Assembly: GCA_964474695.1 (NCBI GenBank)
Contig: CAYYTK010000005.1
Span: forward strand, 62,001-126,000
DNA: 64,000 nucleotides
Direction of reading: 5' to 3'
Source of the DNA: DAOUBP01 sp964474695
GTDB taxonomy: Bacteria > Chloroflexota > Anaerolineae > CG2-30-64-16
Made by a program: the position numbers and the translations under genes. Below the pieces are notes generated by a model. That model saw only the letters and a list, made by a program, of their open reading frames with translations. It was not told the origin of the DNA and did no database searches. This document shows, one piece after another, positions 37,912 to 45,111 of the stretch (position 1 is its first letter; each line of letters opens with the position of its first letter).

Positions 37912-38276
37912 TGTGATCCTCCTGATGCAGAATCTGCGCTGCAGAGACTGCGCTCAATTAATTGCATGAAATCGTCTGTCGTGAACAGCTTGGGCTGCTC
38001 ACAGGAGAGCACCATCGCCCGATTGTTCGTCAGATCAATGCCGATCAACAGCAGGCCCGGACACTCTTTCATCAGCAGGATGGTTGTTTCCGGTTGTGCA
38101 GCAGCCAGGTCATAGAGCACCACATCGGGGCGAAGCTCGCGTAGATGTCGTGCCGCGTCAGGAGCTGTCGGCTCCACAGTGATTGTACGCCAGCCGGGCT
38201 GGCCTGCCAGGCCCGCACCGATGGCCGCAACGCTGAGGGACGGCCCGTAAAGCACGATGATGCGCTGTGGAGTCAT
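37908..38276 (-). CDS. Degenerate receiver (pseudo-REC) protein coupled to the giant gene
   Basis: A 122-residue single-domain protein. The pattern of strands and helices follows a response-regulator receiver: RIIVLYG at the start, LRPDVVLYDLA in the middle and LLLIGIDL later. The Asp of VVLYDLA is at the phosphorylation position, but the acidic pair at the end of strand 1 is missing (LYGPS in place of a VDD pattern), and the conserved Lys near the end is not clear. Phosphorylation is therefore doubtful. The frame opens at a TTG (38306), but the ATG at 38276 has GAGGATC upstream and follows the promoter correctly. Its stop overlaps the giant gene's start as ATGA, so translation is coupled. 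It may sense a signal, regulate, or act as a leader that sets translation of the giant protein; these are inferences. Confidence 0.65.
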   Translation of the reverse strand: MTPQRIIVLYGPSLSVAAIGAGLAGQPGWRTITVEPTAPDAARHLRELRPDVVLYDLAAAQPETTILLMKECPGLLLIGIDLTNNRAMVLSCEQPKLFTTDDFMQLIERSLCSADSASGGSQ

Positions 38277-38334
38277 ACGATCCTCACGAAGGGGTGAGGC
38301 AGTCAAGTGTGCAGACGACAGACTGCGCCTCTAG

Positions 38335-38365
38335 ATAATATGCACCAATATCGAAGGCGTGTCAA
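38335..38365 (-). promoter_or_regulatory. Promoter of the pseudo-receiver/giant-protein operon
   Basis: On the minus strand a perfect -35 TTGACA (38365-38360), a 19-bp spacer and a -10 TATTAT (38340-38335). The predicted start near 38328 leaves a leader of about 50 nt. The spacer is longer than ideal, which often goes with dependence on an activator. Confidence 0.65.
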
Positions 38366-38386
38366 TGTACTTGAGGGACAATAAAA

Positions 38387-38404
38387 GTACAGTCCGGGTA
38401 CAGT
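38387..38404 (-). promoter_or_regulatory. Direct repeats GTACAGT upstream of the giant-operon promoter
   Basis: GTACAGT occurs at 38387-38393 and again at 38398-38404, with starts 11 bp apart, one helical turn; a further GTAC lies at 38367-38370 against the -35 box. This is the usual place for an activator (about -40 to -76). The LuxR-type regulator encoded next door is the obvious candidate, but this is inferred. Confidence 0.4.
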
Positions 38405-38488
38405 GGAAGAGGGAGCGACTACACCCGGGGATAGTGTTTGTTGCGTCGAGGTAGTGGATCGCACCTGGGTGAGGCGGGCGAAGCGTCT

Positions 38489-39169
38489 CTACGGCGCGCC
38501 GATGCCGTGGCGCCGGACGTAGGCCAACACTTCGGCGCGATTGCGCAGGTGCAATTGCTGGATGATCTCGCCCATATGATACTTAACGGTGCGCTCGGAC
38601 ACCCCCAGGGCGTTGCCGACTTCCTTGTAGAGCAGACCCCGGCTCACCAGCTCGAGGATCTCTATCTGGCGGGAAGAAAGGGTTGCCCTGGGTGAAGTGG
38701 ACGGATCGGAGGTGCCAGGGATGACCGTACTGCCGGAGGATGAGATCCCGCCGGCCGGCCGCGCAAACTCGTTCAGGATACGCGCGGCGATGCCGGGCGC
38801 CAAGGGGGCTTCCCCGCGCGCCAGCCCCGACAGTAACTCGAAGAAGAGTTCCGTGTCCAACGTCTTCAGCAGATAACCCGTGGCGCCGCTTTTGATCGCC
38901 TCAAACAGATGCTCATCCGCGGCTGACATCGTCAGTATCACGATCTTGATCTCCGGCAGCTCCGCCTGGATGAGCCGGGTGGCGCACAGTCCGTCGCAGC
39001 GCGGCATCTGGATATCCATCAGGATCACATCCGGCCGTAGGGCGCGAGCCTGCTCCAGGGCTTCAAGACCATCGCGCGCGGTGCCTGCGACCTCGATCCC
39101 GCGGGCGCGCAGCAGGTTCTTCAGCCCGTCCAGGAAAAGGGGGTGATCGTCGACGAGCAAAATCCTCAT
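38489..39169 (-). CDS. NarL/LuxR-family response regulator
   Basis: A 226-residue two-domain regulator. The receiver domain (1-120) has the acidic pair D7-D8, the phosphoacceptor D52 (ILMDIQMP), T80 and K102 (YLLK), so all key residues are present. A Ser/Gly/Pro-rich linker of about 25 residues follows, then a LuxR-type helix-turn-helix (about 163-220: LSSRQIEILELVSRGLLYKE, ERTVKYHMGEI). Its start overlaps the kinase stop by ATGA, and the ribosome site is GAGGGCGG. With the kinase it forms a two-component system; the kinase phosphorylates D52 and the dimer binds DNA. The nearest possible target is the giant-protein promoter 124-154 bp beyond its stop, on the same strand. That link is inferred from position. 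Confidence 0.92.
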   Translation of the reverse strand: MRILLVDDHPLFLDGLKNLLRARGIEVAGTARDGLEALEQARALRPDVILMDIQMPRCDGLCATRLIQAELPEIKIVILTMSAADEHLFEAIKSGATGYLLKTLDTELFFELLSGLARGEAPLAPGIAARILNEFARPAGGISSSGSTVIPGTSDPSTSPRATLSSRQIEILELVSRGLLYKEVGNALGVSERTVKYHMGEIIQQLHLRNRAEVLAYVRRHGIGAP

Positions 39170-40899
39170 GAACCGCCCTCCCTCGTTTCGTTCAGGATGC
39201 TCTCCCTTCTGATGGGAACTTCAATGATCACCTGGGCGCCCCGGCCGGGCGCGGAGCGGACTTCGATGCTGCCCCCCACCTCATCAGCGCGCTCGCGCAT
39301 GAAGCGCAGCCCAAACCCGTTGCCCGCAGCCTGAAGCGGATCAAACCCCTGGCCATTATCGGTGATGATGATTTCGGCCATGCGGCCGCGATCAGCCAGG
39401 CTGATCCGGACCTCTGAGGCGTGCGCATGCTTGCGCGCATTGTTCAGGGCCTCTTGAATGATGCGCAGCAATTGCGCTGCCACCGTCGGCTCGAAGCATT
39501 CATCGGTCAGTTCGGTTGGGATTGTGAGTTCCGTGAGGATCGGGTGGTTCTGGCTGAAGCGGTCCAGGTGCTGCCGGAGGGAAGCGCTGAATCCCAGTTC
39601 GTGCGGGGGATGCGCGCTGGCTTCGAAAATGTATTCACGCAAGTCGGTGTGCACCTCTTGCGTTACAGACACTAACCGCTCCAGATAACTGTCGGCTTCA
39701 GCCTTGCGTTCCTGGGCCAACAGATCGCGGGCGGCCTGAGCCTGCATTTTGATGAACCCCAGCACCTGACTGAGGCCATCGTGCAGCTCACGGGCAATCT
39801 GTTCGCGCTCGCGCAGCGCGGCCAACGCGGTCTGCTGCTGCATGATCTGCGCCTGGGCCTTGCGTCGCTCTGTGACATCGTGCAGCAGCAACAGGTATCC
39901 GATGAGCAGCCCGCGAAAATCGTCGAGCGCCGAAAACTCGAAAACATATCGCCGGGCATCGGGTCCTGTCCCCAGCGTGATTTCGGCCGGTTTTGACTCC
40001 GTAAGGTCGCCGGCCAGCAGGGCACTTATATCAGGGAAGTCGGGCTGGAGCTCCGTCAACGTCTTGCCGCGGGCATGTGCTGTCGAAATGGACAGGATGG
40101 CCAGCGCCGCGGGGTTCGCGCGAACGATCCGCCTCTCGGTGTCGAATACCACCACCCCGTCATGCATCTGCTCGACGGCTGTCCTGCGCGCCGCGGGGAG
40201 AGGATCGAAAATGCGAAAGCCGAACAGCGCGATGGCAACCATGATCCAGTTTGCGAACAGGGCGGCGACAAAGGAATCATGCATGGTCAGCGAGGGCGCC
40301 GCCGTGGCATCCAGTTGGTACAGGCCGTACAGGCCGCGGGATGTGATATCGCCAACCAGGAGGAGCGCCGCGGGCCAGCGATGCTCTGGTGAACGGATGA
40401 AGAGCCACAGGAAGGCCGCGATGTCGACCAGCACGAGGCCAACCCCATAGACCACCATGATCATGCCTGAAACGGCAAAGTACCGCACGATCAAGCCATC
40501 CGGTGCGACCTCCAGCCGGCGCCACATGAATTGCGCGTTGTTGGTGGCGATCATGACCATGAGCAGGACCGGAGGAAGCGCGAGCGGGGTCAGGATGCGA
40601 GGGGTCGACCAGCGCCCCGGATTGGCGTACGCCAGCGCAAAGCAGGTCATGGCGGTGGCTGAGGGCAACTGCCAGACGGCCTGGAATTTATGCCAGGCGA
40701 TCTTCGTGGCCGGGGCGACAGCGCTCACTTCGAGGGTGACTCCCAGAAGCCATAGCGTCCCAAACAACGCGCCCGCAGCCAGTGGCAGCGCGGCGGGCAC
40801 GCGGCGGCGCCGCCAACTGTAAAGGCTCAAGAAGGCGAGGGCGACGGCGCCGGCCAACGCCGGCCAGATATCAGGGGTGCCAACATAAGCGCCGGTCAT
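39166..40899 (-). CDS. Membrane sensor histidine kinase (7TM-PAS-HisKA_3)
   Basis: A 577-residue kinase. The N-terminal third (about 1-220) has six to seven hydrophobic helices like the 7TM N-terminal sensor of other histidine kinases. A PAS domain follows (about 230-340: HDGVVVFDTERRIVRANPAA), then a HisKA_3 dimerisation domain with REQIARELHDGLSQVL, His373 being the phosphorylation site, and a HATPase_c domain (EALNNARKHAHA; DNGQGFD; GFGLRFMRERA). This is the NarX/DesK-type kinase class that pairs with LuxR-type regulators. A GTG at 40917 is in frame, but the ATG at 40899 has GAGG at a good distance, so I chose that. It overlaps the regulator gene by 4 bp. The signal is unknown; a PAS could bind a small ligand. 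Confidence 0.9.
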   Translation of the reverse strand: MTGAYVGTPDIWPALAGAVALAFLSLYSWRRRRVPAALPLAAGALFGTLWLLGVTLEVSAVAPATKIAWHKFQAVWQLPSATAMTCFALAYANPGRWSTPRILTPLALPPVLLMVMIATNNAQFMWRRLEVAPDGLIVRYFAVSGMIMVVYGVGLVLVDIAAFLWLFIRSPEHRWPAALLLVGDITSRGLYGLYQLDATAAPSLTMHDSFVAALFANWIMVAIALFGFRIFDPLPAARRTAVEQMHDGVVVFDTERRIVRANPAALAILSISTAHARGKTLTELQPDFPDISALLAGDLTESKPAEITLGTGPDARRYVFEFSALDDFRGLLIGYLLLLHDVTERRKAQAQIMQQQTALAALREREQIARELHDGLSQVLGFIKMQAQAARDLLAQERKAEADSYLERLVSVTQEVHTDLREYIFEASAHPPHELGFSASLRQHLDRFSQNHPILTELTIPTELTDECFEPTVAAQLLRIIQEALNNARKHAHASEVRISLADRGRMAEIIITDNGQGFDPLQAAGNGFGLRFMRERADEVGGSIEVRSAPGRGAQVIIEVPIRRESILNETREGGS

Positions 40900-40968
40900 G
40901 AAGTCCTCGTTCAGCACTGAAGATCATACGCCAAACCGGGCTCGAAGTCAACCGGCGCTTTGATTTGG

Positions 40969-41014
40969 GGTGCGTCGATGGGCTGCTCTTGGCTTTTCAG
41001 CCCATCGGCGCACC
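40969..41014. terminator. 17-bp-stem hairpin after the PII-like gene
   Basis: Arms 40969-40985 and 40998-41014 pair at all 17 positions with one G-T pair; the loop is 12 nt. It lies 21 bp past the stop of the PII-like gene and ahead of the kinase gene, so it probably ends the antiporter/PII transcript. No U-run is present. Confidence 0.65.
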
Positions 41015-41034
41015 CGATCCACCGGGGGCCTCGC

Positions 41035-41409
41035 TCAGCCGCGCGTCGGCGTCCGCCGTTTGCCCAGCCCCAAGACGTGTGAGAGGGGCGCCACGAAAAG
41101 CAGCCCGGCGTCCGGCGCATCGAAGCTGCCGCCAACCGCCTGCTCCGTGGCCCGCAGCAGCCCTTGCAGATCGAAATCGTCGTCCACGACGACAAACGCG
41201 GTCCGATGATGGTACTCCTCGGTCTCCAGGAGGTGGCGCAGGGAAGGGATCAACGGCATATCGTCGCGGCGGCCGCGCACCTGCTTCAGGCCGTGCAGCC
41301 CGGCGCTTTCCAGGATGGTGATGCCGGTGACGCCCAGGCGATCCCAGGTGCGCAGCACATCCTGGCAGCGGTCCAGGTTCGGCATGATGGCAACGATCAG
41401 GTTAGGCAT
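41035..41409 (-). CDS. PII-like signalling protein paired with an antiporter
   Basis: A 124-residue protein with the ferredoxin-like pattern of the PII/PII-like family. The start MPNLIVAIMPNLDRCQDVLR matches the first strand and helix, GVTGITILES the second strand, and FVVVDDDF the third. A flexible middle loop (RGRRDDMPLIPSLRHLLETE) is where PII proteins carry the T-loop. The usual uridylylated Tyr and the PII GXGXXXG signature are not seen, so I call it PII-like and not GlnB/GlnK. The frame opens at 41490; the ATG at 41409 was chosen because the upstream part lies inside the antiporter gene. It overlaps the antiporter stop by 8 bp. PII-like proteins often bind nucleotides and gate a neighbouring transporter; a similar role here is inferred. 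Confidence 0.65.
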   Translation of the reverse strand: MPNLIVAIMPNLDRCQDVLRTWDRLGVTGITILESAGLHGLKQVRGRRDDMPLIPSLRHLLETEEYHHRTAFVVVDDDFDLQGLLRATEQAVGGSFDAPDAGLLFVAPLSHVLGLGKRRTPTRG

Positions 41410-42610
41410 GACTTGTCTCCTTGTCGGTAAAGACCTGCCGCAGGAGCGGCGGGGTGACGAGCGTAGTGACCAACACGATGATGGTGACAATCGAGAACAG
41501 CTCGGTCTGGATCAGGCCGGCGTTCACACCGACGCTGGCGACGATCAGGCCCACTTCGCCGCGGCTGACCATCCCCACGCCCACGCGCAGCGCCGCGCGG
41601 TTCGAGAAGCCGCCCAGCCGTGCGCCCACGCCGCCGCCCAGAACTTTGGCGAGCACCGCGACGATCACCAGCACGAGCGCCAGCAGGATGCCTGATCCGG
41701 TCAGCAGATGGGCGTCCGTCTTGAGGCCGATGCTGACAAAGAAGATCGGCACCAGGAACGCATAGGTGATCGTGTGCATCGAGCGATTGATGGTGGAGTG
41801 CAGGTGGCTGCGGCCGAAGCCCAGGCCGGCGATGAAGGCGCCGGTGATGGCCGCCAAGCCACCACCTACCTCCGCCAGCCACGCGTAGGCCAGGGTGATG
41901 ACCAGGACGAGCGCCGTCAGCCCCTCGCTGATCGGCTGATCGTCGATCCACGCGGCCAGCCGCGGCAGCAGCAGGAAGGCAGCCGCCGTCGCCAGGCCCA
42001 GGTACAGCACCATGCGCCCAACGACCCACAAGACCGCGCCGCCGCCAGCCCCGGTCGCCGCGACCGCGACGAAGATCGACAACAGCAAAATGACCAGGAC
42101 ATCATCGACCACCGCGGCGCCCAACAGCGCGATCCCTTCTTTGCTGCGCAGCACATCCAGCTCGAGCAGCGTCTGTGCGCTGATGCTGACGCTGGTCGCG
42201 GTCAGGATCATGCCGATGAAGAGGGCCGCCTGGCCGTGGTAGCCAAACGGCAGGACCACCAGGGCGCCCAACGCCAGCGGCACGATCACGCCGATGACGC
42301 CCGCCAGCAAGGCCACGCGGCCGGTCCGGCGCATCTCTCGGATATCCACCTCCAGGCCCGCGAGGAACATCAGGCAGATGACCCCCAGTTCTGCCAGCTC
42401 GTAGATCGCCTCGGTCAACAAGTGCGGCTCGGCCGCGTTCAGCAGGAACGGCCAGTGCAGCAGATCGAGCAGGCTGGGACCAAGGATCACACCGACCAGC
42501 AGCTCGCCCAACACTGCCGGCTGGCGGAGGCGCATCGCCAGCCAGCCGCCGGCCTTTGCGGCCGTAATGATCACCATCAAGGAGAAAACTAATTGGAGAA
42601 AGGGTGTCAT
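41402..42610 (-). CDS. CPA2-family cation/proton antiporter, membrane domain only
   Basis: A 402-residue membrane protein with about 12-13 helices. It has the Kef/CPA2 family blocks: PAVLGELLVGVILGPSLL (near 30-50), ELGVICLMFLAGLEVD (near 75), TSVSISAQTLLELDVL, and the ion-site segment LLGAAVVDDVLVILLLSI (about 157-175) with a conserved Asp pair. Antiporters of this type exchange Na+ or K+ for H+ and adjust pH and cation levels. There is no C-terminal TrkA-N/RCK domain, which KefB/C-type members carry; the PII-like gene overlapping its end may do the regulatory job. The gene starts 71 bp after the Ca/Na exchanger stop and has a weak GGAG ribosome site. Confidence 0.88.
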   Translation of the reverse strand: MTPFLQLVFSLMVIITAAKAGGWLAMRLRQPAVLGELLVGVILGPSLLDLLHWPFLLNAAEPHLLTEAIYELAELGVICLMFLAGLEVDIREMRRTGRVALLAGVIGVIVPLALGALVVLPFGYHGQAALFIGMILTATSVSISAQTLLELDVLRSKEGIALLGAAVVDDVLVILLLSIFVAVAATGAGGGAVLWVVGRMVLYLGLATAAAFLLLPRLAAWIDDQPISEGLTALVLVITLAYAWLAEVGGGLAAITGAFIAGLGFGRSHLHSTINRSMHTITYAFLVPIFFVSIGLKTDAHLLTGSGILLALVLVIVAVLAKVLGGGVGARLGGFSNRAALRVGVGMVSRGEVGLIVASVGVNAGLIQTELFSIVTIIVLVTTLVTPPLLRQVFTDKETSHA

Positions 42611-42681
42611 CGAGAGCAGCTCCGAATCTCAAAATGAGTCCAACATCATCCTACAGCCGCGCGGGAATTTGCTTGCACCTT

Positions 42682-43779
42682 TCACCCGCTGGTGACGCGC
42701 CGGCTCGCCCGCCAGGCGCGCACCGCCAGCAGCACCAGCGTCACCGCGGTGAGCGGCGCCACGAACTCGATCAGCACTGTGCTGTAGGCCGGCAGCGCGT
42801 CATGCCCGGTGGCGTCGAGGATCAGGTAGAGCGTATAGGCAAGGTAGTACGCCAGGAAAAGCGCCCCCTCCCAGCGCGCGATGCGATAACCGGTGAAGAA
42901 GATCGGCAAGCAGGCGACCGAAACCGCGATCATGAAGGGGATATCGAAGCGCAGCGCCGCCTGTGGAACGGTGACGCCGCCCGGCGCGACCACGGCCGTC
43001 AGGCCCAACACCGCCATGATATTGAACAGGTTGCTGCCGACCACGTTGCCCACGGCGATATCCCGCTCGCCGCGGATGCTGGCGATGATTGAGGTGGCGA
43101 TTTCAGGCAGCGAGGTGCCGGCCGCGATGATGGTCAGGCCGATGATCAGCTCGCTCAACCCCAGCGCCCGTGCAAGGGTCACGGCGCCGTCGACCAGCCA
43201 GCGTGAGCCGAGCACCAGCAGCGCCAGGCCGGCGATCAAGAAGAAGACGTTGAGCAGCACCTGCCGCGGCTCCATGCGCCTGCCCTGCCCGAATTCATGG
43301 TCGTACTCGGCCTGCACCTGGCTGGACTCTTTGCGGCTCTGGCGGATGGCAAAAGCGGTGTAGGCCACAATGCCGGCAAAGAGCAGCAGGCCGTCCCACC
43401 GGCCGATCTTGCCGTCCAGCCCCAGCAGCAGCGGCAGCAGTGTGACGCCGATCATCAATGGCACGTCCAGCCGGATGAGCTGCTGCGCCACCACCAGCGC
43501 GCCGATCAGCGCGCTGATGCCCAGGATGAACAACACGTTGAAGATGTTACTGCCCACCACGTTGCCCAGGGCGATGTCGGCCTGGCCCGAGAGCGCCGAG
43601 CCGAGGCTTACCGCCAGTTCCGGCGAACTGGTCCCGAACGCGACCACCGTCAGGCCAACTACCAGCGGCGAGATGCCGAAGCCGACCGCCAACCGCGCGG
43701 CCCCGCGCACCAGCAACTCGGCGCCGATGATGAGGATGATGAGACCGAGAATGAACAGAGCCAGGGTCAATGCTGCCAT
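42682..43779 (-). CDS. Calcium/sodium antiporter (CaCA family, YrbG-like)
   Basis: A 365-residue membrane protein with about ten helices built as two inverted repeats. Each repeat has the family alpha motif: GTSSPELAVSLGSAL with GNVVGSNIFN (about 49-85), and GTSLPEIATSIIAS with GNVVGSNLFN (about 228-266). The Glu and Ser/Asn in these motifs bind Ca2+ and Na+ in related structures. A central hydrophilic loop (about 150-175) divides the halves. It works as a Ca2+ (or K+)/Na+ exchanger in the cytoplasmic membrane. It has a good AAAGGAA ribosome site and begins 49 bp after mnhG, so it may be read from the Mrp transcript. It would use the Na+ gradient made by Mrp; that link is inferred. Confidence 0.92.
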   Translation of the reverse strand: MAALTLALFILGLIILIIGAELLVRGAARLAVGFGISPLVVGLTVVAFGTSSPELAVSLGSALSGQADIALGNVVGSNIFNVLFILGISALIGALVVAQQLIRLDVPLMIGVTLLPLLLGLDGKIGRWDGLLLFAGIVAYTAFAIRQSRKESSQVQAEYDHEFGQGRRMEPRQVLLNVFFLIAGLALLVLGSRWLVDGAVTLARALGLSELIIGLTIIAAGTSLPEIATSIIASIRGERDIAVGNVVGSNLFNIMAVLGLTAVVAPGGVTVPQAALRFDIPFMIAVSVACLPIFFTGYRIARWEGALFLAYYLAYTLYLILDATGHDALPAYSTVLIEFVAPLTAVTLVLLAVRAWRASRRVTSG

Positions 43780-43828
43780 GCGCGATTCCTTTGATCAATG
43801 CTGCCTGGGGGCTGGTGGGTCATTGCGC

Positions 43829-44209
43829 CTATGTGGCGCTGTCCTGTGTTTCCGCCCGCTCCCGGTCCGTCAGGTCATCCCGGATGGCGCCATCCCCGGA
43901 TGGCGCTATCCCCGGATGGCGCTGCATGGGGATGCCGATACGATGCGCGGCCGAGCCGATGGCGTGCGATGTGACCGGCCCGCCGATGACCAGCAGCGCG
44001 ATCAGCACCAACCCTTTCCCGAACCCGAGCGGCGTCAGGGCGACCGTGGCGAGCAGCAGCAGCACCACGCCGAAGATGCTCACCTTACCCGTGGCGTGCA
44101 GTCGCGTGTAGACATCGGGCATGCGGATGAACCCCAGCACGCCCGTAACCGAGAACGCCGTGCCGATCAAAACCGCCGCGATGGCGATGAGTTGTAGGAA
44201 TGTCTGCAT
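43829..44209 (-). CDS. mnhG: Mrp/Mnh Na+/H+ antiporter subunit G
   Basis: A 126-residue subunit with three hydrophobic helices: LIAIAAVLIGTAFSVTGVLG, then the conserved FIRMPDVYTRLHATGKVSIF loop, then two further helices. The RMPDVY.RLHA motif identifies MrpG/MnhG. The frame extends to 44281, but the part beyond 44209 lies in a repeat element, so the ATG at 44209 is chosen. Residues after about 96 form a polar tail that other MnhG proteins lack in this form; it is encoded partly by the three 16-bp tandem repeats at 43876-43922, so the tail probably arose by repeat expansion. Last gene of the Mrp operon. Confidence 0.85.
   Translation of the reverse strand: MQTFLQLIAIAAVLIGTAFSVTGVLGFIRMPDVYTRLHATGKVSIFGVVLLLLATVALTPLGFGKGLVLIALLVIGGPVTSHAIGSAAHRIGIPMQRHPGIAPSGDGAIRDDLTDRERAETQDSAT
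43876..43922 (-). repeat. Three 16-bp tandem repeats in the mnhG tail
   Basis: Three adjacent copies of (C/T)ATCCCCGGATGGCGC, the first missing one C (15 + 16 + 16 bp). Unit length is not a multiple of three, so each copy is read in a different frame. Confidence 0.75.
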
Positions 44210-44214
44210 ACCCA

Positions 44215-44287
44215 GATCCTTCGACTGCGCTGCGGTCGATGCTTGCATCGCACGCTCAGGATGACACGCACCACGCACCACGCACCA
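44215..44287. repeat. REP-like element plus three CGCACCA repeats between mnhG and mnhF
   Basis: Bases 44215-44265 run from GATCCTTCGACTGCGC to CGCTCAGGATGAC; ATCCT/AGGAT at the ends are inverted, and CGATGC-TT-GCATCG is a central palindrome. This kind of TCCTTCGACTGCGC...CTCAGGATGAC sequence is, from memory, a common intergenic repeat in several bacterial groups. It is followed by three perfect 7-bp tandem copies of CGCACCA (44267-44287), which end exactly at the mnhF stop codon. Confidence 0.6.
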
Positions 44288-44563
44288 CTAAAACATCTGC
44301 TGGTCCGCGATGTACTTCGCCAACGCGATCGTGCCGACGAAACCCAGGGCGGCCAGGCCCAGCGCCACATCGATGTAGGTCGCGTTGAGCAGGATCAGGG
44401 CCAGCAGCACGAGCACGGCCAGCATCAGCGTGCCCACCAGGTCGGCGCCGATCAGCCGATCGATCACGTTTTCCCCGCGCCACACCCGCCAGACGCAGAC
44501 CGCGATCAGGGCGATGTGGACGGCTAGTGCAATGTTCAGGACGACGGAAAGAATCTGGCTCAT
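44288..44563 (-). CDS. mnhF: Mrp/Mnh Na+/H+ antiporter subunit F
   Basis: A 91-residue subunit with three hydrophobic helices, typical of MrpF/MnhF. The conserved RV.RG....DRLIGADLVGTL loop between helices 1 and 2 and the ATYIDVALGLAALGFVGTIA segment in helix 3 are present. The frame allows a start at 44572, but the ATG at 44563 gives the usual N-terminus. It is a small membrane subunit needed for assembly of the Mrp complex. It is separated from mnhE by a 47-bp perfect palindrome and from mnhG by a REP-like element. Confidence 0.88.
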   Translation of the reverse strand: MSQILSVVLNIALAVHIALIAVCVWRVWRGENVIDRLIGADLVGTLMLAVLVLLALILLNATYIDVALGLAALGFVGTIALAKYIADQQMF

Positions 44564-44582
44564 AGGCCTCAAAAATGCTCAG

Positions 44583-44629
44583 CGCACTTACAAACCAGGT
44601 TTCTCCGAGAAACCTGGTTTGTAAGTGCG
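44583..44629. repeat. 23-bp perfect palindrome between mnhE and mnhF
   Basis: Arms 44583-44605 and 44607-44629 are perfectly complementary, with one base (44606) at the centre. The arms read CGCACTTACAAACCAGG then TTTCTC. It abuts the mnhE stop. In RNA it would be a very stable hairpin inside the operon. Confidence 0.85.
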
Positions 44630-45109
44630 TCATGCAAAAATCTTGCTCAACAGGTCGCGGCGCATCGCCTGGGCCTCGGCGGCGTACTCGGCCGAGCGCG
44701 TCGCGTCCAGGCAGTGCGTGTACAGGATTCCTTGTTCGTCAATTCCGATCACCAGTTCGCCCGGCGTGATCGAGAGCGCATGTGCGCTGAGCGCCGTGCT
44801 CAGCTCACCACAGCAGCCCGCGTCAATCGCGACGATGCCGGGCTGGATCGGCAGTTTTGGATCGAGCACGATGCGCGCCACACCGAGGCCGCTCTTGACC
44901 ACGTCTGCGGCCAGGATCGCGATGTAGCGCACGAGGGCCCAGAGCGCGGCCGGCAGCCTGCGCAGATCGGTGCGGTCCGGCTGCGGCCGCAGCAGCAACG
45001 TCGCCACGCCCGCCACCAATGCACCCAGCACGATGTTGCTCGGCTGCAGGTTGCCGGTCAACGCCAGGTAGATGGTCAGCAGGATGAGAATGGTTCGGAT
45101 GATATGCAT
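44630..45109 (-). CDS. mnhE: Mrp/Mnh Na+/H+ antiporter subunit E
   Basis: A 159-residue subunit. Two to three hydrophobic helices at the start (HIIRTILILLTIYLALTG; IVLGALVAGVATLLL), the middle WALVRYIAILAADVVKSGLG block and the C-terminal cytoplasmic domain with GVVAID-like and LSITPGE motifs identify MrpE/MnhE. The frame runs to 45298 but that part lies inside mnhD; the ATG at 45109 is 2 nt after the mnhD stop and fits the family start. It stabilises the Mrp complex in the membrane. Confidence 0.9.
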   Translation of the reverse strand: MHIIRTILILLTIYLALTGNLQPSNIVLGALVAGVATLLLRPQPDRTDLRRLPAALWALVRYIAILAADVVKSGLGVARIVLDPKLPIQPGIVAIDAGCCGELSTALSAHALSITPGELVIGIDEQGILYTHCLDATRSAEYAAEAQAMRRDLLSKIFA

Positions 45110-45111
45110 GT

